Assembly (NCBI RefSeq): GCF_007859275.1
Contig: NZ_VOHC01000002.1
Coordinates: forward strand, 1-64,000
Reading direction: 5' to 3'
Length of the DNA: 64,000 bases
DNA from: Planomicrobium sp. CPCC 101079
GTDB taxonomy: Bacteria > Bacillota > Bacilli > Bacillales_A > Planococcaceae
Under the pieces are notes generated by a model, which saw nothing but the letters and a program-made list of their open reading frames with translations, made no database searches and had not been told where the DNA came from. Below, piece by piece: positions 35,963 through 45,275 of the stretch; the first letter of the stretch is position 1, and each line of letters begins with the position of its first letter. The translations under genes and the position numbers were made by a program.

Positions 35963-36790
35963 TTACATAAAGACAATAACAGCGAGAACTGCTGCTAATG
36001 CGATACGGTAAATCGCGAACGGCATAAGTTTGATCCGCGAAATCAATGTCAGGAAGAAGCGGATTGAAATCAAAGCAAAGACAAATGCGCTGACAAATCC
36101 GACAACGTAAAACGATAAATAGTCCATTGACATTTGGTCCATGTTTTTCAGAACCGATACTAGACTCGCCCCGAACATGATCGGAACTGCCATGATGAAT
36201 GTGAAGTCTGCAGCAGTACGGTGATTCAATCCGAACAAAACGCCCCCTGAAATGGTTGCGCCGGAGCGAGAAAATCCTGGCCATAGTGATAAGCACTGGA
36301 CTAGGCCGACCGTAAACGCTTGGCGGTATGAGATTTCGTCCAATGAATTTACAGTTGGATTTTTCGGACCGAATTTATCAGCAATAATCATAAGTACTGC
36401 CCCGACCACAAGTGCGTAAATGACCGTTTCGATGCCAAATAAATGATCATCGATAAAGTCTTTGAAAGCAAAACCAAGAACTACTGCCGGCAGCATGCCA
36501 ACGATTACGTGCAGCAAATTGAAGCGGCCGCTCTGCTTCTGTCCGTCTATTTTATATAAGCCGACGAGACTGAAAAGACGTTTCCAAAACACAACGACAA
36601 CCGCTAAAATCGAGCCTAACTGGATGACGATCTTAAACGTATTTGCCGGATATTTCCCCAGAAACTCCTGTGATTTCAGCCACATGTCATCGACAATGAT
36701 TAAATGTCCGGTCGAAGATACAGGCGCAAATTCGGTCATGCCTTCTACAAGCCCCAAAATCAATGCTTTTAATAAATCGAATAATTCCAT
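35963..36790 (-). CDS. uppP: Undecaprenyl-diphosphate phosphatase (UppP/BacA)
   Basis: A 275-residue membrane protein that recycles the lipid carrier of cell-wall synthesis by hydrolysing undecaprenyl diphosphate. Both signature motifs are intact: PVSSTGHL near residue 23 with the upstream EGMTEF, and GFSRSGATISGG near residue 175. Activity can give low-level bacitracin resistance. It sits next to a penicillin-binding protein gene but on its own transcript. Confidence 0.95.
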   Translation of the reverse strand: MELFDLLKALILGLVEGMTEFAPVSSTGHLIIVDDMWLKSQEFLGKYPANTFKIVIQLGSILAVVVVFWKRLFSLVGLYKIDGQKQSGRFNLLHVIVGMLPAVVLGFAFKDFIDDHLFGIETVIYALVVGAVLMIIADKFGPKNPTVNSLDEISYRQAFTVGLVQCLSLWPGFSRSGATISGGVLFGLNHRTAADFTFIMAVPIMFGASLVSVLKNMDQMSMDYLSFYVVGFVSAFVFALISIRFFLTLISRIKLMPFAIYRIALAAVLAVIVFM

Positions 36791-36985
36791 ATACCTTTTT
36801 TCCCTCTTTCTGCGATAGCGGATTTTGCGTTGCCGCTACTCCTCATTATTACATAAACACGAGCCATTTATAAGACCGTCGACATTTTTTAGTGAAAATC
36901 TTTGGTTGCTTGTGTCCATTTCTTATGTACTTTCAAAAAGACGTTAGAGCTGCTATTTAGGATGCACCATTTTTCAGATTCCCAT

Positions 36986-37018
36986 AAAAAAACGTCTCCG
37001 GTAAAGGAAACGGTTTTT
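36986..37018 (-). terminator. Terminator after penicillin-binding protein gene
   Basis: AACGTCTCC and GGAAACGGTT pair imperfectly with a T7 tail on the minus strand, directly after the stop codon. The stretch 36791-36985 holds only the uppP promoter region. Confidence 0.7.
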
Positions 37019-37023
37019 ATGCT

Positions 37024-39033
37024 TTATTCTTCAAATACTTTTGCAGCAAATCCTGCCACATAATTGCTGCCGCCATTGTCTTCAACGCCTTCGATCATCA
37101 TTGCCATGATGAAGTCAGGGTTTTTGGAATCATAAGCGACAAAAAAGCCGTTTTGCGCGCCTTCTTCATCTTTACTGGCTTTCAGTTCTGCTGTACCGGT
37201 TTTGCCGGCCAGCGGAACAGATTCGAGATTGGCTGATTGAGCATAGCCATCAACAACCACATTGCGCATGCCTTGGCGGAGAATCTCAGCATTTTCTGCG
37301 CTAACTAAGCCTTCTTTCCAAACTTGTTTGTCTTCTTCATCTAAAAACAAAGTCGGCTTGTACATCGTGCCATCTGTTATAAACGGTTCGTACATTGAAG
37401 CAAGATGCAAAATATTCGTCAGCATCTGGCCTTGGCCAAATGACGTATCCGCCAATTGCCCTTCTGAGCCGATTGTGCCTTCGTTCGAGATCTGAGGCTT
37501 TTTCATGCCATAAGAATAGTCCATCTCCTCGCCAAATCCGAAATTCTTCAAGCCGTCAGTGAATGCATCCCTGCCCATGTCGAGCGCTTGGCGGGCAAAG
37601 TAAATATTGTCCGAATAGACGAGCGCTTTGTTCAAATCAATCGGATTCGGCGCTTCCGGGTGAAGCCGGGTAACACGGTAATCACCCCACGACTTTTCTT
37701 TTTGCCAAGTTTCGCCGTTAATTTCCAAGCCTTCAGAAGCATTCAGCGTACCGGCTTCCATGCCAATTGCTGCAGTGATCGGTTTGATCGTCGAACCTGG
37801 TGCATATCCTGCTGTAAAACGGTTGAACATTGGGTTTCGCGGATCTTCTTCAAGTTCTTTGTAGCGGTCTCCACTGATGCCAAGCATAAATTCATTTGGA
37901 TCAAACCCTGGGGAGCTGACGAGCGCAAGCGTTTCACCGGTACTTGGATCTACAGCGGCGCTCGCACCCGGCTCTCCTTCCATTGCCGCATAGGTTGCTT
38001 TTTGCAGCTCGGCATCGATGGTCAATTTCACCGTTTCGCCGTCAACTGCAGGTTTTTCAGCTACTGTGATCGGTTCTGTACCTTCGGTTGCCTTTTCTAT
38101 ATAGATTTTCACGCCATCTGTTCCGCGCAAGCGATCTTCTAGTAATGCTTCCAGGCCTTGGCGGCCAATAAAATCATTAGCGGTGTAGCCATCAGCTTTC
38201 CGCTCTTCCAGCTGTTCTGCCGTAATAGCGCCAATATAGCCGGACAAATGCGACAAAGCTTCTCCGTACGGATATTCCCGCATGTCGGTCCCTTGATGCG
38301 TGACTCCAGGGATTTCATCGGTTTTTTCCAATAACTCTTCTTCCGTTTTTGCAGCTTTGGCAATCGGCACAAAGTAATTCGGCTGCACCCAGCTTTGCCC
38401 TAACTGTTTGTCGATGAAATCAGTAGTAATGCCAAGCAGATCAGCAAGCTCTTCTTTTTTCGACTCATCTGTAAAGGATTCCGGCACGATGCCGATATCA
38501 AAACCGCTGCCGTTTGCTGCAATCTTGTTGTCATTACGGTCTACAATCTCCCCGCGAGCTGCGTCAGTGCGGGAAATACGAATATTGTCGCCTGCCTCCA
38601 GTTGAGGGAAGATGAATGACGGATCCCATTCAACGAACCAGTTCTCCTCTTCTTCCTGCGTCTCGTGGAGCAACGTCAACGTCTTCTCAAATTCTACAGG
38701 TCCGGCCAGCGTCTCCATTTTCACTTGAATCGGGAAGTCCGCCGGTTGTTCCGGATCCCATTCCGCGTCTTCAGCTGGCTGAGTATAGGTGACTTCAACA
38801 TTTTCTATGCCGAGATCTTCCTGCAGTTTCTCTTGCCGCTCCACAAACTCTTCCGTGCTATATGCATCTTTCGTTCCTTGGTTCAAATAAGCGCTATACA
38901 TCTCAGCGAAATTCCCCTCATTCCACTGGCCTATGTATTCCTTCAGCCGGTCCTCGGGTGTCGCTTGCTGCTGGCAAGCGGCGAGAAGAAAAAAACATAA
39001 CAGGGAAAAGACCCCGAGCAATCGTTTGTTCAT
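37024..39033 (-). CDS. Lipoprotein penicillin-binding protein with MecA-N domain (PBP3-type transpeptidase)
   Basis: A 669-residue class B PBP. Lipobox LAAC (Cys20), then an NTF2-like MecA_N domain, a dimerisation domain and the C-terminal transpeptidase with APGSTIKPIT (SxxK), YSDNIYFAR (SxN) and AGKTGTAEL (KTG). The layout is that of Bacillus PbpC and staphylococcal PBP2a, which have low beta-lactam affinity; that property cannot be inferred here. It cross-links peptidoglycan outside the membrane. A region of unusual repeats lies upstream. Confidence 0.93.
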   Translation of the reverse strand: MNKRLLGVFSLLCFFLLAACQQQATPEDRLKEYIGQWNEGNFAEMYSAYLNQGTKDAYSTEEFVERQEKLQEDLGIENVEVTYTQPAEDAEWDPEQPADFPIQVKMETLAGPVEFEKTLTLLHETQEEEENWFVEWDPSFIFPQLEAGDNIRISRTDAARGEIVDRNDNKIAANGSGFDIGIVPESFTDESKKEELADLLGITTDFIDKQLGQSWVQPNYFVPIAKAAKTEEELLEKTDEIPGVTHQGTDMREYPYGEALSHLSGYIGAITAEQLEERKADGYTANDFIGRQGLEALLEDRLRGTDGVKIYIEKATEGTEPITVAEKPAVDGETVKLTIDAELQKATYAAMEGEPGASAAVDPSTGETLALVSSPGFDPNEFMLGISGDRYKELEEDPRNPMFNRFTAGYAPGSTIKPITAAIGMEAGTLNASEGLEINGETWQKEKSWGDYRVTRLHPEAPNPIDLNKALVYSDNIYFARQALDMGRDAFTDGLKNFGFGEEMDYSYGMKKPQISNEGTIGSEGQLADTSFGQGQMLTNILHLASMYEPFITDGTMYKPTLFLDEEDKQVWKEGLVSAENAEILRQGMRNVVVDGYAQSANLESVPLAGKTGTAELKASKDEEGAQNGFFVAYDSKNPDFIMAMMIEGVEDNGGSNYVAGFAAKVFEE

Positions 39034-39234
39034 TTAATTACCTCCGTTTCCTTCCTTTATTTTACCAGCTTGCGCCTCTATGCAACACCGATATGTTCAA
39101 CTTTACTGTGGCAATTAAAGAGGACGTAAAAAAGAGAGGGCGGTTTCCGGCCTTTCTTTTTCAACTTGTTGAGGAACACTATTATTTGTTGGATAAAACT
39201 GAAAATAGTTCCCGCTATTCCGCCAGCCAGCTCG

Positions 39235-39610
39235 GCAAAACCGGGTGCTCCTGTCTCTGCTTCTGCTTCTGCATCGCTACGCTAGCTTCGAGACATGAAA
39301 TAGCGTTGCATTGCTGCACTGCTTCGTCGCAAAGGGATTTATCCGAACTCCCTTCAGTCAACCCTTTTTCTCGGGCTCGTGCCGAAGGAACAGCAGACCC
39401 CGACACACTGAGTGAACTTGCCTAGTAGAATGGAGCGGAAGCCGGTGAAGGGCAAAGATATGCTCCTGTATCGCTGCGCTGCTTCGTCGCAAACGATTCG
39501 CTCAAGCGCAAATCGCTTCCTGTGGGAGAGCGAAGGGCCGAGATCCTGCAGGAGCGCAGCGACGAAGCGGCTCGGCGCAAGCCCGTGGAAAGCGCCCGGT
39601 TGAAGCGCAA
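39235..39610. repeat. GC-rich repeat patch between PBP and M14 genes
   Basis: The 39034-39617 stretch has no gene but contains repeated units. A 26-base unit at 39308-39333 recurs at 39468-39493 with 23 of 26 identities; a third diverged copy is at 39271-39290. The core GCTTCGTCGC is also present in inverted form (GCGACGAAGC, 39559-39568). The patch is richer in GC than its surroundings. It looks like a dispersed intergenic repeat or a decayed small mobile element; open frames across it are low-complexity and not credible genes. Confidence 0.6.
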
Positions 39611-39617
39611 TGAAAAA

Positions 39618-39674
39618 AGCTGCCGAGATTTTCTCGACAGCCTGTAAAAAGAGAGGCCGAGGCCTCTCTTTTTG
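39618..39674 (-). terminator. Double terminator after M14 gene
   Basis: Two consecutive stems: GCTGCCGAGA/TCTCGACAGC (39619-39641) and the near-perfect AAAAAGAGAGGC/GCCTCTCTTTTT (39646-39673). Both follow the M14 stop on the minus strand. Confidence 0.88.
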
Positions 39675-39679
39675 TTAAC

Positions 39680-42046
39680 TTAATTTGTGTAAAGCGCATT
39701 TGAGATCAAGCGGAACAGGTAATCGGTGTGGTCACGGAAAGCCGGCTCCATGCCGATCAACGTTACGTCTGCATCATTTTCATGGATGATGACAGGCTGA
39801 CCTGCAGCTTTTTCATTGTCTTTCCAGTGTCCCGCAAGGAAGAAATCACTGTCGTCGTAAGTCGCCAGTATTTCGCTTTCTTCTGCTCCGCTATACCAAG
39901 CCGGGCGGTAAACAAAACCGATGTCATCTTGGCCGTAGCCAGCTGTGATGCCAGTGCCATCGTAATCAACGTTGACGATTCCGTTGCTGTTTGACCCGCC
40001 GGTCTGAACCGTCGCGTCAGTCAAGCCGAGTGTCTGAGCTGCTTTTGAAGCTCCTGCTCCCGCCGCGATGAATTTGCCGCCTTCTTCAACAAAGCTTGTG
40101 ACGTTTTCTTTGAACGCCGTAAACTGATCGGCATTCTGGAAACCGAATTCAAGGTTTGCTGCAGTTAAATTTGTGGAAATCAAGTTTTCCGTTCCGTTGT
40201 AGATAAATGCGTCATAACCTACCAAGCCCGCTTCCGCCACTTCTACTGGCGACAGTTCAGTAACGTCAAACCCTAAACGCTCAAGAGCCAAGTTCATGCC
40301 GGAATGTGTTTGCTGTTTGTTCATGCCGCCGTCTTCGAGAAGCGAGACTTTCAGTTTCGTCAATTTCTTGGCATCTACCGGCGTTACGCCACTTTCAATG
40401 TGCAGGCCAGACGCTTTGACAGTTGAACGGATTGTATTTGACGGCCCACTGACATAGAAGTCGCCTTTGCCATCGCGTCGCACAGTCGTACCTTGCTGGA
40501 TCAACGTGTTAACCAGCTCGATCGCTTCTACCGAAGAATTCGGAATAACGTATGGGCCTTTTCCTGAAAGTGTCCCGTGCCCATCAACACTATGGACTTT
40601 TGCAGTCGGAACATCGAATTGCGCCTTGACCGGAATTGCTTCAAAGCCCCACAATTCAGGCAAGCTCCAAGCTGAAATATCATACATCGACGGTGTGTCG
40701 TCGGTGATGTCTTCGCCGTCCCAAAGCATCGTATTGGCAAGTCCCGCTTTTGCTTGGCTCATGTCGACAATATACGAACCTTTCTCGTATTCTACGCCAT
40801 CTACGATAAAGCTCTTCGCTGCGCGAACGACGTCAATATCATTGTTGATCAAATGGTTGACCGCTTTTTCGGTAACTGTCGGATCTTTTTCATCTACCGG
40901 CAAAATATACGCTTCCGGGAAAAAGCCTTCTTCGTGGTACGGATGGTCAAAGTTGATTCCGCGTTTGAAAATTTCAATTTGGTCATTCAGCATTTCCTGC
41001 TTGTTATCTGTCGCGTATTGAAGTGCGCCCATGATGGCATCGTACATCCATTTGACGCCATCTTCGTCATTTGTCGGCGCTTCTAATGTGTGGCCATATG
41101 CCCCGTGGTACATGGCGTACATCGGCGTGAAGATCGGCGGGTAATCGTCCCAGCCAGCTGCGTCGTCGCGCTGCGGCACGTAAGCCCCTGTCATGTTCTT
41201 ATACAAATCACCTTCATATTCGCCTTTGTTCTCCATGATGGAACTTTCCATCGCTTCGGCTTGTCCGTATGCCCACTTGTTGTATAAATCGTACTCGTAG
41301 TTCGGATTATGCGGCGGCGTACATGGTTCGATCAAACCTTGTTTGTTCGGCGCATAATTTTTCACGTACCCGTGAGTATCCAAGAACACCATCGGATTCC
41401 ATTCTGTGATCAAGTCCACGGTATGGCGTGTTTCCGGCTGAGACTGGGTGATAAAATCACGGTTCAAATCGACGCCTTCGCTGTTGAAGCGGGTAGCGTC
41501 TACACGGCCATCCGGATTTGCTACCACGTTAAAAACCAGGATGTTGTTATCAAGTATCGTTTCTGTTTCTTCATCAGTGTCTTTAGCAAAACGCTCGATC
41601 AATTGAAGAACCGCATCGCTTCCGACAAATTCCGTTCCGTGAATCGATCCATTGATCATAATCGGCACTTTGAAGTCGTTATTTTTCTGGATCCATTCTT
41701 GCGCTTTTTCTGGGTTTTTAATCATTTGTTCGCGTAGTGCTTTATTTTCGTTTTCTTTGCTTTGCGACTTGGAATCTGAAATCGTTACGACGTATAAAGG
41801 AAAACCGTCAGCCGATTCGCCTTTTACTTCCACTTTCACGCGGTCGGAAGACTTTGCAATTTCCTGAAGCTGTTTGCCGATTTCAGAGAACTTCGTAAAA
41901 TCGTAATTCTCACTATTGAATTTGCTGCCATCTTTTTCTTCGATCGGAGTGACATATGTATAGTTTGAAGACTGGGCTAAAGCAGAAGACCAAGGGGCTG
42001 AGGCAAGCAAACTCACTGCCAATAAACCACTGACTGTTTTTTTCAT
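39680..42046 (-). CDS. Large secreted M14-family zinc carboxypeptidase
   Basis: A 788-residue exported protein. Signal peptide of about 24 residues (MKKTVSGLLAVSLLASAPWS). The M14 domain (about 30-370) has the zinc motif HGTEFVGSDA, with DLNRDF and FLDTHGYVKN. The middle region is family-specific, and the C-terminal third (about 570-780) resembles a class I amidotransferase-like/ThuA-type fold (VTSFVEEGGKFIAAGAGA). ATG 42046 follows TTGGAGGAA. It should release C-terminal amino acids from peptides outside the cell, complementing the subtilase. Confidence 0.88.
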   Translation of the reverse strand: MKKTVSGLLAVSLLASAPWSSALAQSSNYTYVTPIEEKDGSKFNSENYDFTKFSEIGKQLQEIAKSSDRVKVEVKGESADGFPLYVVTISDSKSQSKENENKALREQMIKNPEKAQEWIQKNNDFKVPIMINGSIHGTEFVGSDAVLQLIERFAKDTDEETETILDNNILVFNVVANPDGRVDATRFNSEGVDLNRDFITQSQPETRHTVDLITEWNPMVFLDTHGYVKNYAPNKQGLIEPCTPPHNPNYEYDLYNKWAYGQAEAMESSIMENKGEYEGDLYKNMTGAYVPQRDDAAGWDDYPPIFTPMYAMYHGAYGHTLEAPTNDEDGVKWMYDAIMGALQYATDNKQEMLNDQIEIFKRGINFDHPYHEEGFFPEAYILPVDEKDPTVTEKAVNHLINNDIDVVRAAKSFIVDGVEYEKGSYIVDMSQAKAGLANTMLWDGEDITDDTPSMYDISAWSLPELWGFEAIPVKAQFDVPTAKVHSVDGHGTLSGKGPYVIPNSSVEAIELVNTLIQQGTTVRRDGKGDFYVSGPSNTIRSTVKASGLHIESGVTPVDAKKLTKLKVSLLEDGGMNKQQTHSGMNLALERLGFDVTELSPVEVAEAGLVGYDAFIYNGTENLISTNLTAANLEFGFQNADQFTAFKENVTSFVEEGGKFIAAGAGASKAAQTLGLTDATVQTGGSNSNGIVNVDYDGTGITAGYGQDDIGFVYRPAWYSGAEESEILATYDDSDFFLAGHWKDNEKAAGQPVIIHENDADVTLIGMEPAFRDHTDYLFRLISNALYTN

Positions 42047-42265
42047 TTGGCGTTCCTCCAATATTTTTATTTTTGTATAAATATTTACCATTAATAATAT
42101 TAATTTAAAAATCTACTAAAAGCTATAATCCCTTTCGGCTATTATCCATCAGTCTTTTGTAGGCGAAAAGAGTTGATTTTCCCTTTTAAAGATATGTTAT
42201 GTTTATACAACTAGTAAAATATTCACAACAATTAGATTAAAAGCACTTCTACTCCTTTCACTTTG

Positions 42266-42293
42266 TGTTAACTTATATATAAAATAGGTTGAC
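42266..42293 (+). promoter_or_regulatory. Candidate BirA operator
   Basis: TGTTAAC (42266-42272), 15 bases and GTTGAC (42288-42293) resemble the BirA (BioR-type ligase) site TGTTAAC-N14/15-GTTAACA with one mismatch in the right arm. The right arm overlaps the -35 box of the bioY promoter, so repression by biotinyl-AMP-BirA would block RNA polymerase. Confidence 0.7.
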
Positions 42294-42317
42294 TCAAAAT
42301 ATCCACTTGTTTATACT
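42289..42317 (+). promoter_or_regulatory. bioY promoter
   Basis: TTGACT (42289-42294), 17 bases, TATACT (42312-42317). Transcription start near 42324, about 24 nt before the GTG start. Confidence 0.75.
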
Positions 42318-42347
42318 TTTCTTATATTGATACTTGGAGGAAATCAT

Positions 42348-42929
42348 GTGACCACTTCAGCGACTAGATCAGCAAATCATTCACGTACCCTGCAGCTTGT
42401 GCAAATCGCCATGTTTGCAGCATTGATGGCAATTGGAGCCAACATTTCAGCGTTTCTTGTAATTGGCGGGGTACCAATCACGCTTCAAACATTTTTCGCG
42501 ATACTGGCCGGGATTCTGCTTGGCAGCCGCCTTGGAGCTATGGCGATGATCGTATACGCGTTTATCGGCTTAGCGGGGTTGCCGGTTTTTGCGGAATTCT
42601 CGGGCGGCATGGATACCATTGTCTCTCCGACGTTTGGATTTATTGTATCGTTTGTATTTGTCGCTCTAATTACCGGCTCCATCGTTCAGCGCTTCCCTTC
42701 CCGCACAGGTTTTATCGTTGCAGCGTTAGCCGGTACCGCAGTCAATTACTTTATCGGAACAAACTGGATGTATGCCGCATACAAACTATGGTTCTCTGCC
42801 CCGGCAGGTTTTGATTACAAGATGGCTTGGGCATGGATGGCAGTCCCTCTTCCAAAAGATTTGATTCTTGCGGTTCTAGCCGGGATTTTCGGATACCGCT
42901 TGAAACCGCTTATCCTGAAATACAAATAA
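42348..42929 (+). CDS. bioY: Biotin transporter S component BioY
   Basis: A 193-residue membrane protein of the BioY family, the biotin-binding subunit of an ECF importer. Family features: AMFAALMAIGANISAFL, VPITLQTFFAILAGILLGSRLGA and six hydrophobic helices. GTG 42348 is the start, with TTGGAGGAAA seven bases upstream; TTG 42327 lies at the transcription start. No EcfAA'T genes are nearby, so it must share a general ECF module or act alone. The upstream BirA-like site supports the assignment. Confidence 0.93.
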   Translation: MTTSATRSANHSRTLQLVQIAMFAALMAIGANISAFLVIGGVPITLQTFFAILAGILLGSRLGAMAMIVYAFIGLAGLPVFAEFSGGMDTIVSPTFGFIVSFVFVALITGSIVQRFPSRTGFIVAALAGTAVNYFIGTNWMYAAYKLWFSAPAGFDYKMAWAWMAVPLPKDLILAVLAGIFGYRLKPLILKYK

Positions 42930-42975
42930 GCCAAAAAACCCTTCTGTAGTTGTTGCAGAAGGGTTTTTTGGCTTA
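42928..42975 (+). terminator. bioY terminator
   Basis: AAGCCAAAAAACCCTTCTG and CAGAAGGGTTTTTTGGCTT form a near-perfect 19-bp stem starting at the stop codon. Confidence 0.9.
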
Positions 42976-43044
42976 TTCAGTGATGGACTTTTTCCCTTCT
43001 TCCTGCTAAAACAAAGAAGAAGGCAAAGTTAAAGGAGGAACACG

Positions 43045-43977
43045 ATGAAGGTCTTAAATTATTCGTTGCTTGATGTATTTACAACCGTGCCATTTGGCGG
43101 CAATCAGTTAGCTGTTTTTCACGAAGGCGAATCACTGACGACAGGGATGATGCAAAAAATCGCAAAGGAGCTCAACCTATCGGAAACGGTGTTCCTCTCC
43201 CCACCGAATGATCGAGATAATCAAAAGAAATTGCGCATCTTCACTCCGCAGATGGAATTGCCAATGGCTGGCCACCCAACCATTGGCGCCGCTTTTTTAT
43301 TGGCAGACCAAGATCTGATCCAAACTGAAGAAGGCGTGAATGAATGGGTACTAGAAGAAGCAGTCGGCGATATTTCCGTGACTGTCTATAAAGAAGGTGG
43401 ACTTGTCAAGAAAGTGGAAATGACGCAGCCACTGCCTTCTTTCGGTGAGCAGTTTTTCGATGTTGAACAGATTGCCGAATTGCTGACGCTAACACCAGCA
43501 GACCTCCATGCAAGTTTTCCAATCCAAACCGTATCGACCGGTGTACCGTTTTTATTTGTTCCTGTTCGCTCCCTTGCTGCAATTAATACTATCAACTTCC
43601 GTTCAGACGTCTGGGAACAGCATTTCAGCCGAAACGAAGCAACCCGGCATCTCTTTGTCTTTACTACAGAAACCGAACATCCTGCATCCACTGTCCACAG
43701 CCGGATGTTTGCTCCCGCCATGGGAATTCCCGAAGACCCGGCCACTGGTGCTGCAAGCGGCCCGCTTGGTGCTTATTTGGTCGAGCATGCCGTGATTCCT
43801 CCTGTTGATAACGGAATTTATACAATTCGGAGTGAACAAGGGCTTGAAATGGGACGGCCGAGCTTCATTGACATTACAATCGTTAAAACCGATCAGGGTT
43901 TCCAGCAAGTAAAAATTGGCGGTACATCCGTCACTGTCGGAAAAGGGCAATTGTATCTTGAAGATGCCACACGTTGA
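43045..43977 (+). CDS. PhzF-family isomerase-like protein
   Basis: A 310-residue member of the diaminopimelate epimerase-fold PhzF/YddE family. Visible are the catalytic Glu in LSETVFL, AGHPTIGAA and the EDPATGAASGPLGAYL signature. PhzF isomerises a phenazine precursor, but most Firmicute members have no known substrate and there are no phenazine genes here. ATG 43045 has AAAGGAGGA upstream. Confidence 0.9.
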   Translation: MKVLNYSLLDVFTTVPFGGNQLAVFHEGESLTTGMMQKIAKELNLSETVFLSPPNDRDNQKKLRIFTPQMELPMAGHPTIGAAFLLADQDLIQTEEGVNEWVLEEAVGDISVTVYKEGGLVKKVEMTQPLPSFGEQFFDVEQIAELLTLTPADLHASFPIQTVSTGVPFLFVPVRSLAAINTINFRSDVWEQHFSRNEATRHLFVFTTETEHPASTVHSRMFAPAMGIPEDPATGAASGPLGAYLVEHAVIPPVDNGIYTIRSEQGLEMGRPSFIDITIVKTDQGFQQVKIGGTSVTVGKGQLYLEDATR

Positions 43978-43984
43978 ATGAAGT

Positions 43985-44026
43985 AAAAGCCGTTGCCTGC
44001 CCTAAATCGGGTGGCAACGGCTTTTA
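43985..44026. terminator. Bidirectional terminator between PhzF and HEAT genes
   Basis: AAAAGCCGTTGCC (43985-43997) and GGCAACGGCTTTT (44013-44025) form a 13-bp stem with T-runs on both sides, between convergent genes. Confidence 0.9.
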
Positions 44027-44027
44027 T

Positions 44028-44471
44028 TTATTTGCTCGGCATGGACTTCCACTGACCTTCTAACCATTGGTCAAAATCAGCGCCTTTATCGCCTTTATAG
44101 GTATCGTAAATATCAACGCGCGTTTTTTGCAGCTTCGTTTTGAACTCTTCATACGAGTGGTCAGCCGGTAAGCTTTTTTTAATGCGCAACAAAACTTTCG
44201 AAGTATCTTTTATCAATTCACGTGTTTTCCGCTCAGGCATATGCACGTTTTCCCCAAAGTTTTTCAATGCATCATAAGCAGCTTCTTGCACTTGGTACAC
44301 AGGATCATGTTCCATTCGGTGCGTCAAAAGATCAATCGTCTGCTCGCTTTTCCACTTTCCAAGTTCGTTGACTGCAGCCAAGCGCTCTTTCCAATTAGCT
44401 GTTCGGTTGGCAGCTTTTTTCAATTCTTCGTAATTCGGCGGTAAATTGTTTTTCTTGTTTTGGTAATCCAA
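44028..44471 (-). CDS. HEAT-repeat conserved protein
   Basis: A 147-residue soluble, basic helical protein. Residues 20-75 form two HEAT-like helical repeats (ANWKERLAAVNELGKWKSE, YQVQEAAYDALKNFGE), followed by a charged C-terminal part with WLEGQW. Firmicute homologues are of unknown function, some annotated as HEAT repeat or PBS lyase-like. No operon partners. Confidence 0.8.
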   Translation of the reverse strand: MDYQNKKNNLPPNYEELKKAANRTANWKERLAAVNELGKWKSEQTIDLLTHRMEHDPVYQVQEAAYDALKNFGENVHMPERKTRELIKDTSKVLLRIKKSLPADHSYEEFKTKLQKTRVDIYDTYKGDKGADFDQWLEGQWKSMPSK

Positions 44472-44720
44472 AATTTCATTCTCCTTTTGTCATTTCCCTG
44501 TTGGAAAATGAACCATTCTATTCCGCTTACGGAATTCGCTCTTTGTATTGTACCATCATCCGGCTGAAAAAGGGCTTAAGCAGAATTATAAAACTGCTAA
44601 GCCGGGCTTATTGGATAATTTTCAAAGGAGGAATGCTCTTCCAAAAAGAAAAACAGAAATATTGCCAAAACCTCAACCTTAAAAATTAAATTAAAAATTG
44701 TTAAAATTCTATAAATTGTA

Positions 44721-44749
44721 TTGTAATTCCAAAAGAATAGTTATATTAT
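44721..44749 (+). promoter_or_regulatory. Promoter of sortase-substrate operon
   Basis: TTGTAA (44721-44726), 17 bases, TATTAT (44744-44749), 43 bases before the start of the Excalibur-domain gene. The 44472-44720 stretch is AT-rich without a gene. Confidence 0.6.
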
Positions 44750-44791
44750 GGAATTGCACTTCAAATAAAAGGAAAAAGAAAGGAGATTATC

Positions 44792-45217
44792 ATGAAAAAA
44801 GGCATGTTAAGTATGGTTACTTTCTCGTTTTTATTTGTAGGTTCTTCTTTAAGTGTCGGTGCAGTGGATAACGACAAGGATTGTGGGGACTTCGGAAGCC
44901 ACGACGAAGTATTGGAATTCTGGTTTGCAAATGGCTATAGTGCAGAAAATGATCCTCATGATTTGGATCGCGACAATGACGGCTTGGCTTGTGAAGTCAG
45001 CCAAAGTGAATATCATACTTACGCGGCAAACTTTGAGAGCGATGATTCTTCCGAAGATGCAGCTGATGCCACAACCGACGAAGAAACTGAAAGTGCAGAA
45101 GAAGGCGGCGAACTGCCGGATACCGCTTCTAACGGTCCATTAATGATGTTATTTGGTGCAGGTCTCGCGGGAGCAGGTTCTCTTCTCTTTTTCCGCCGGA
45201 AAAGCCAGAACGCTTAA
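44792..45217 (+). CDS. Cell-wall-anchored Excalibur-domain protein, LPDTA signal
   Basis: A 141-residue precursor. Signal peptide 1-24, an Excalibur (extracellular calcium-binding) domain about 28-68 with CGDF and DLDRDNDGLACE (the DxDxDGxxCE pattern with two conserved Cys), an acidic linker (70-106), then LPDTA (108-112), a hydrophobic helix and FFRRKSQNA: a full cell-wall sorting signal. Class D sortases of Bacillus use LPDTS or LPNTA, so the sortase encoded next is the likely partner. The mature protein is only about 80 residues and mostly the domain plus stalk. Ribosome binding site AAAGGAGAT. Confidence 0.9.
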   Translation: MKKGMLSMVTFSFLFVGSSLSVGAVDNDKDCGDFGSHDEVLEFWFANGYSAENDPHDLDRDNDGLACEVSQSEYHTYAANFESDDSSEDAADATTDEETESAEEGGELPDTASNGPLMMLFGAGLAGAGSLLFFRRKSQNA

Positions 45218-45275
45218 AGTATAAATTGAAATGGCGGGATTTCTTCCTGCCGTTTTTTCTGTGGGGTGAAACTTC

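Noticed and set aside
39215..39610. Several frames of about 60 codons in both directions in the GC-rich repeat patch
   Set aside because: They are low-complexity products of the repeats without start signals or recognisable domains.
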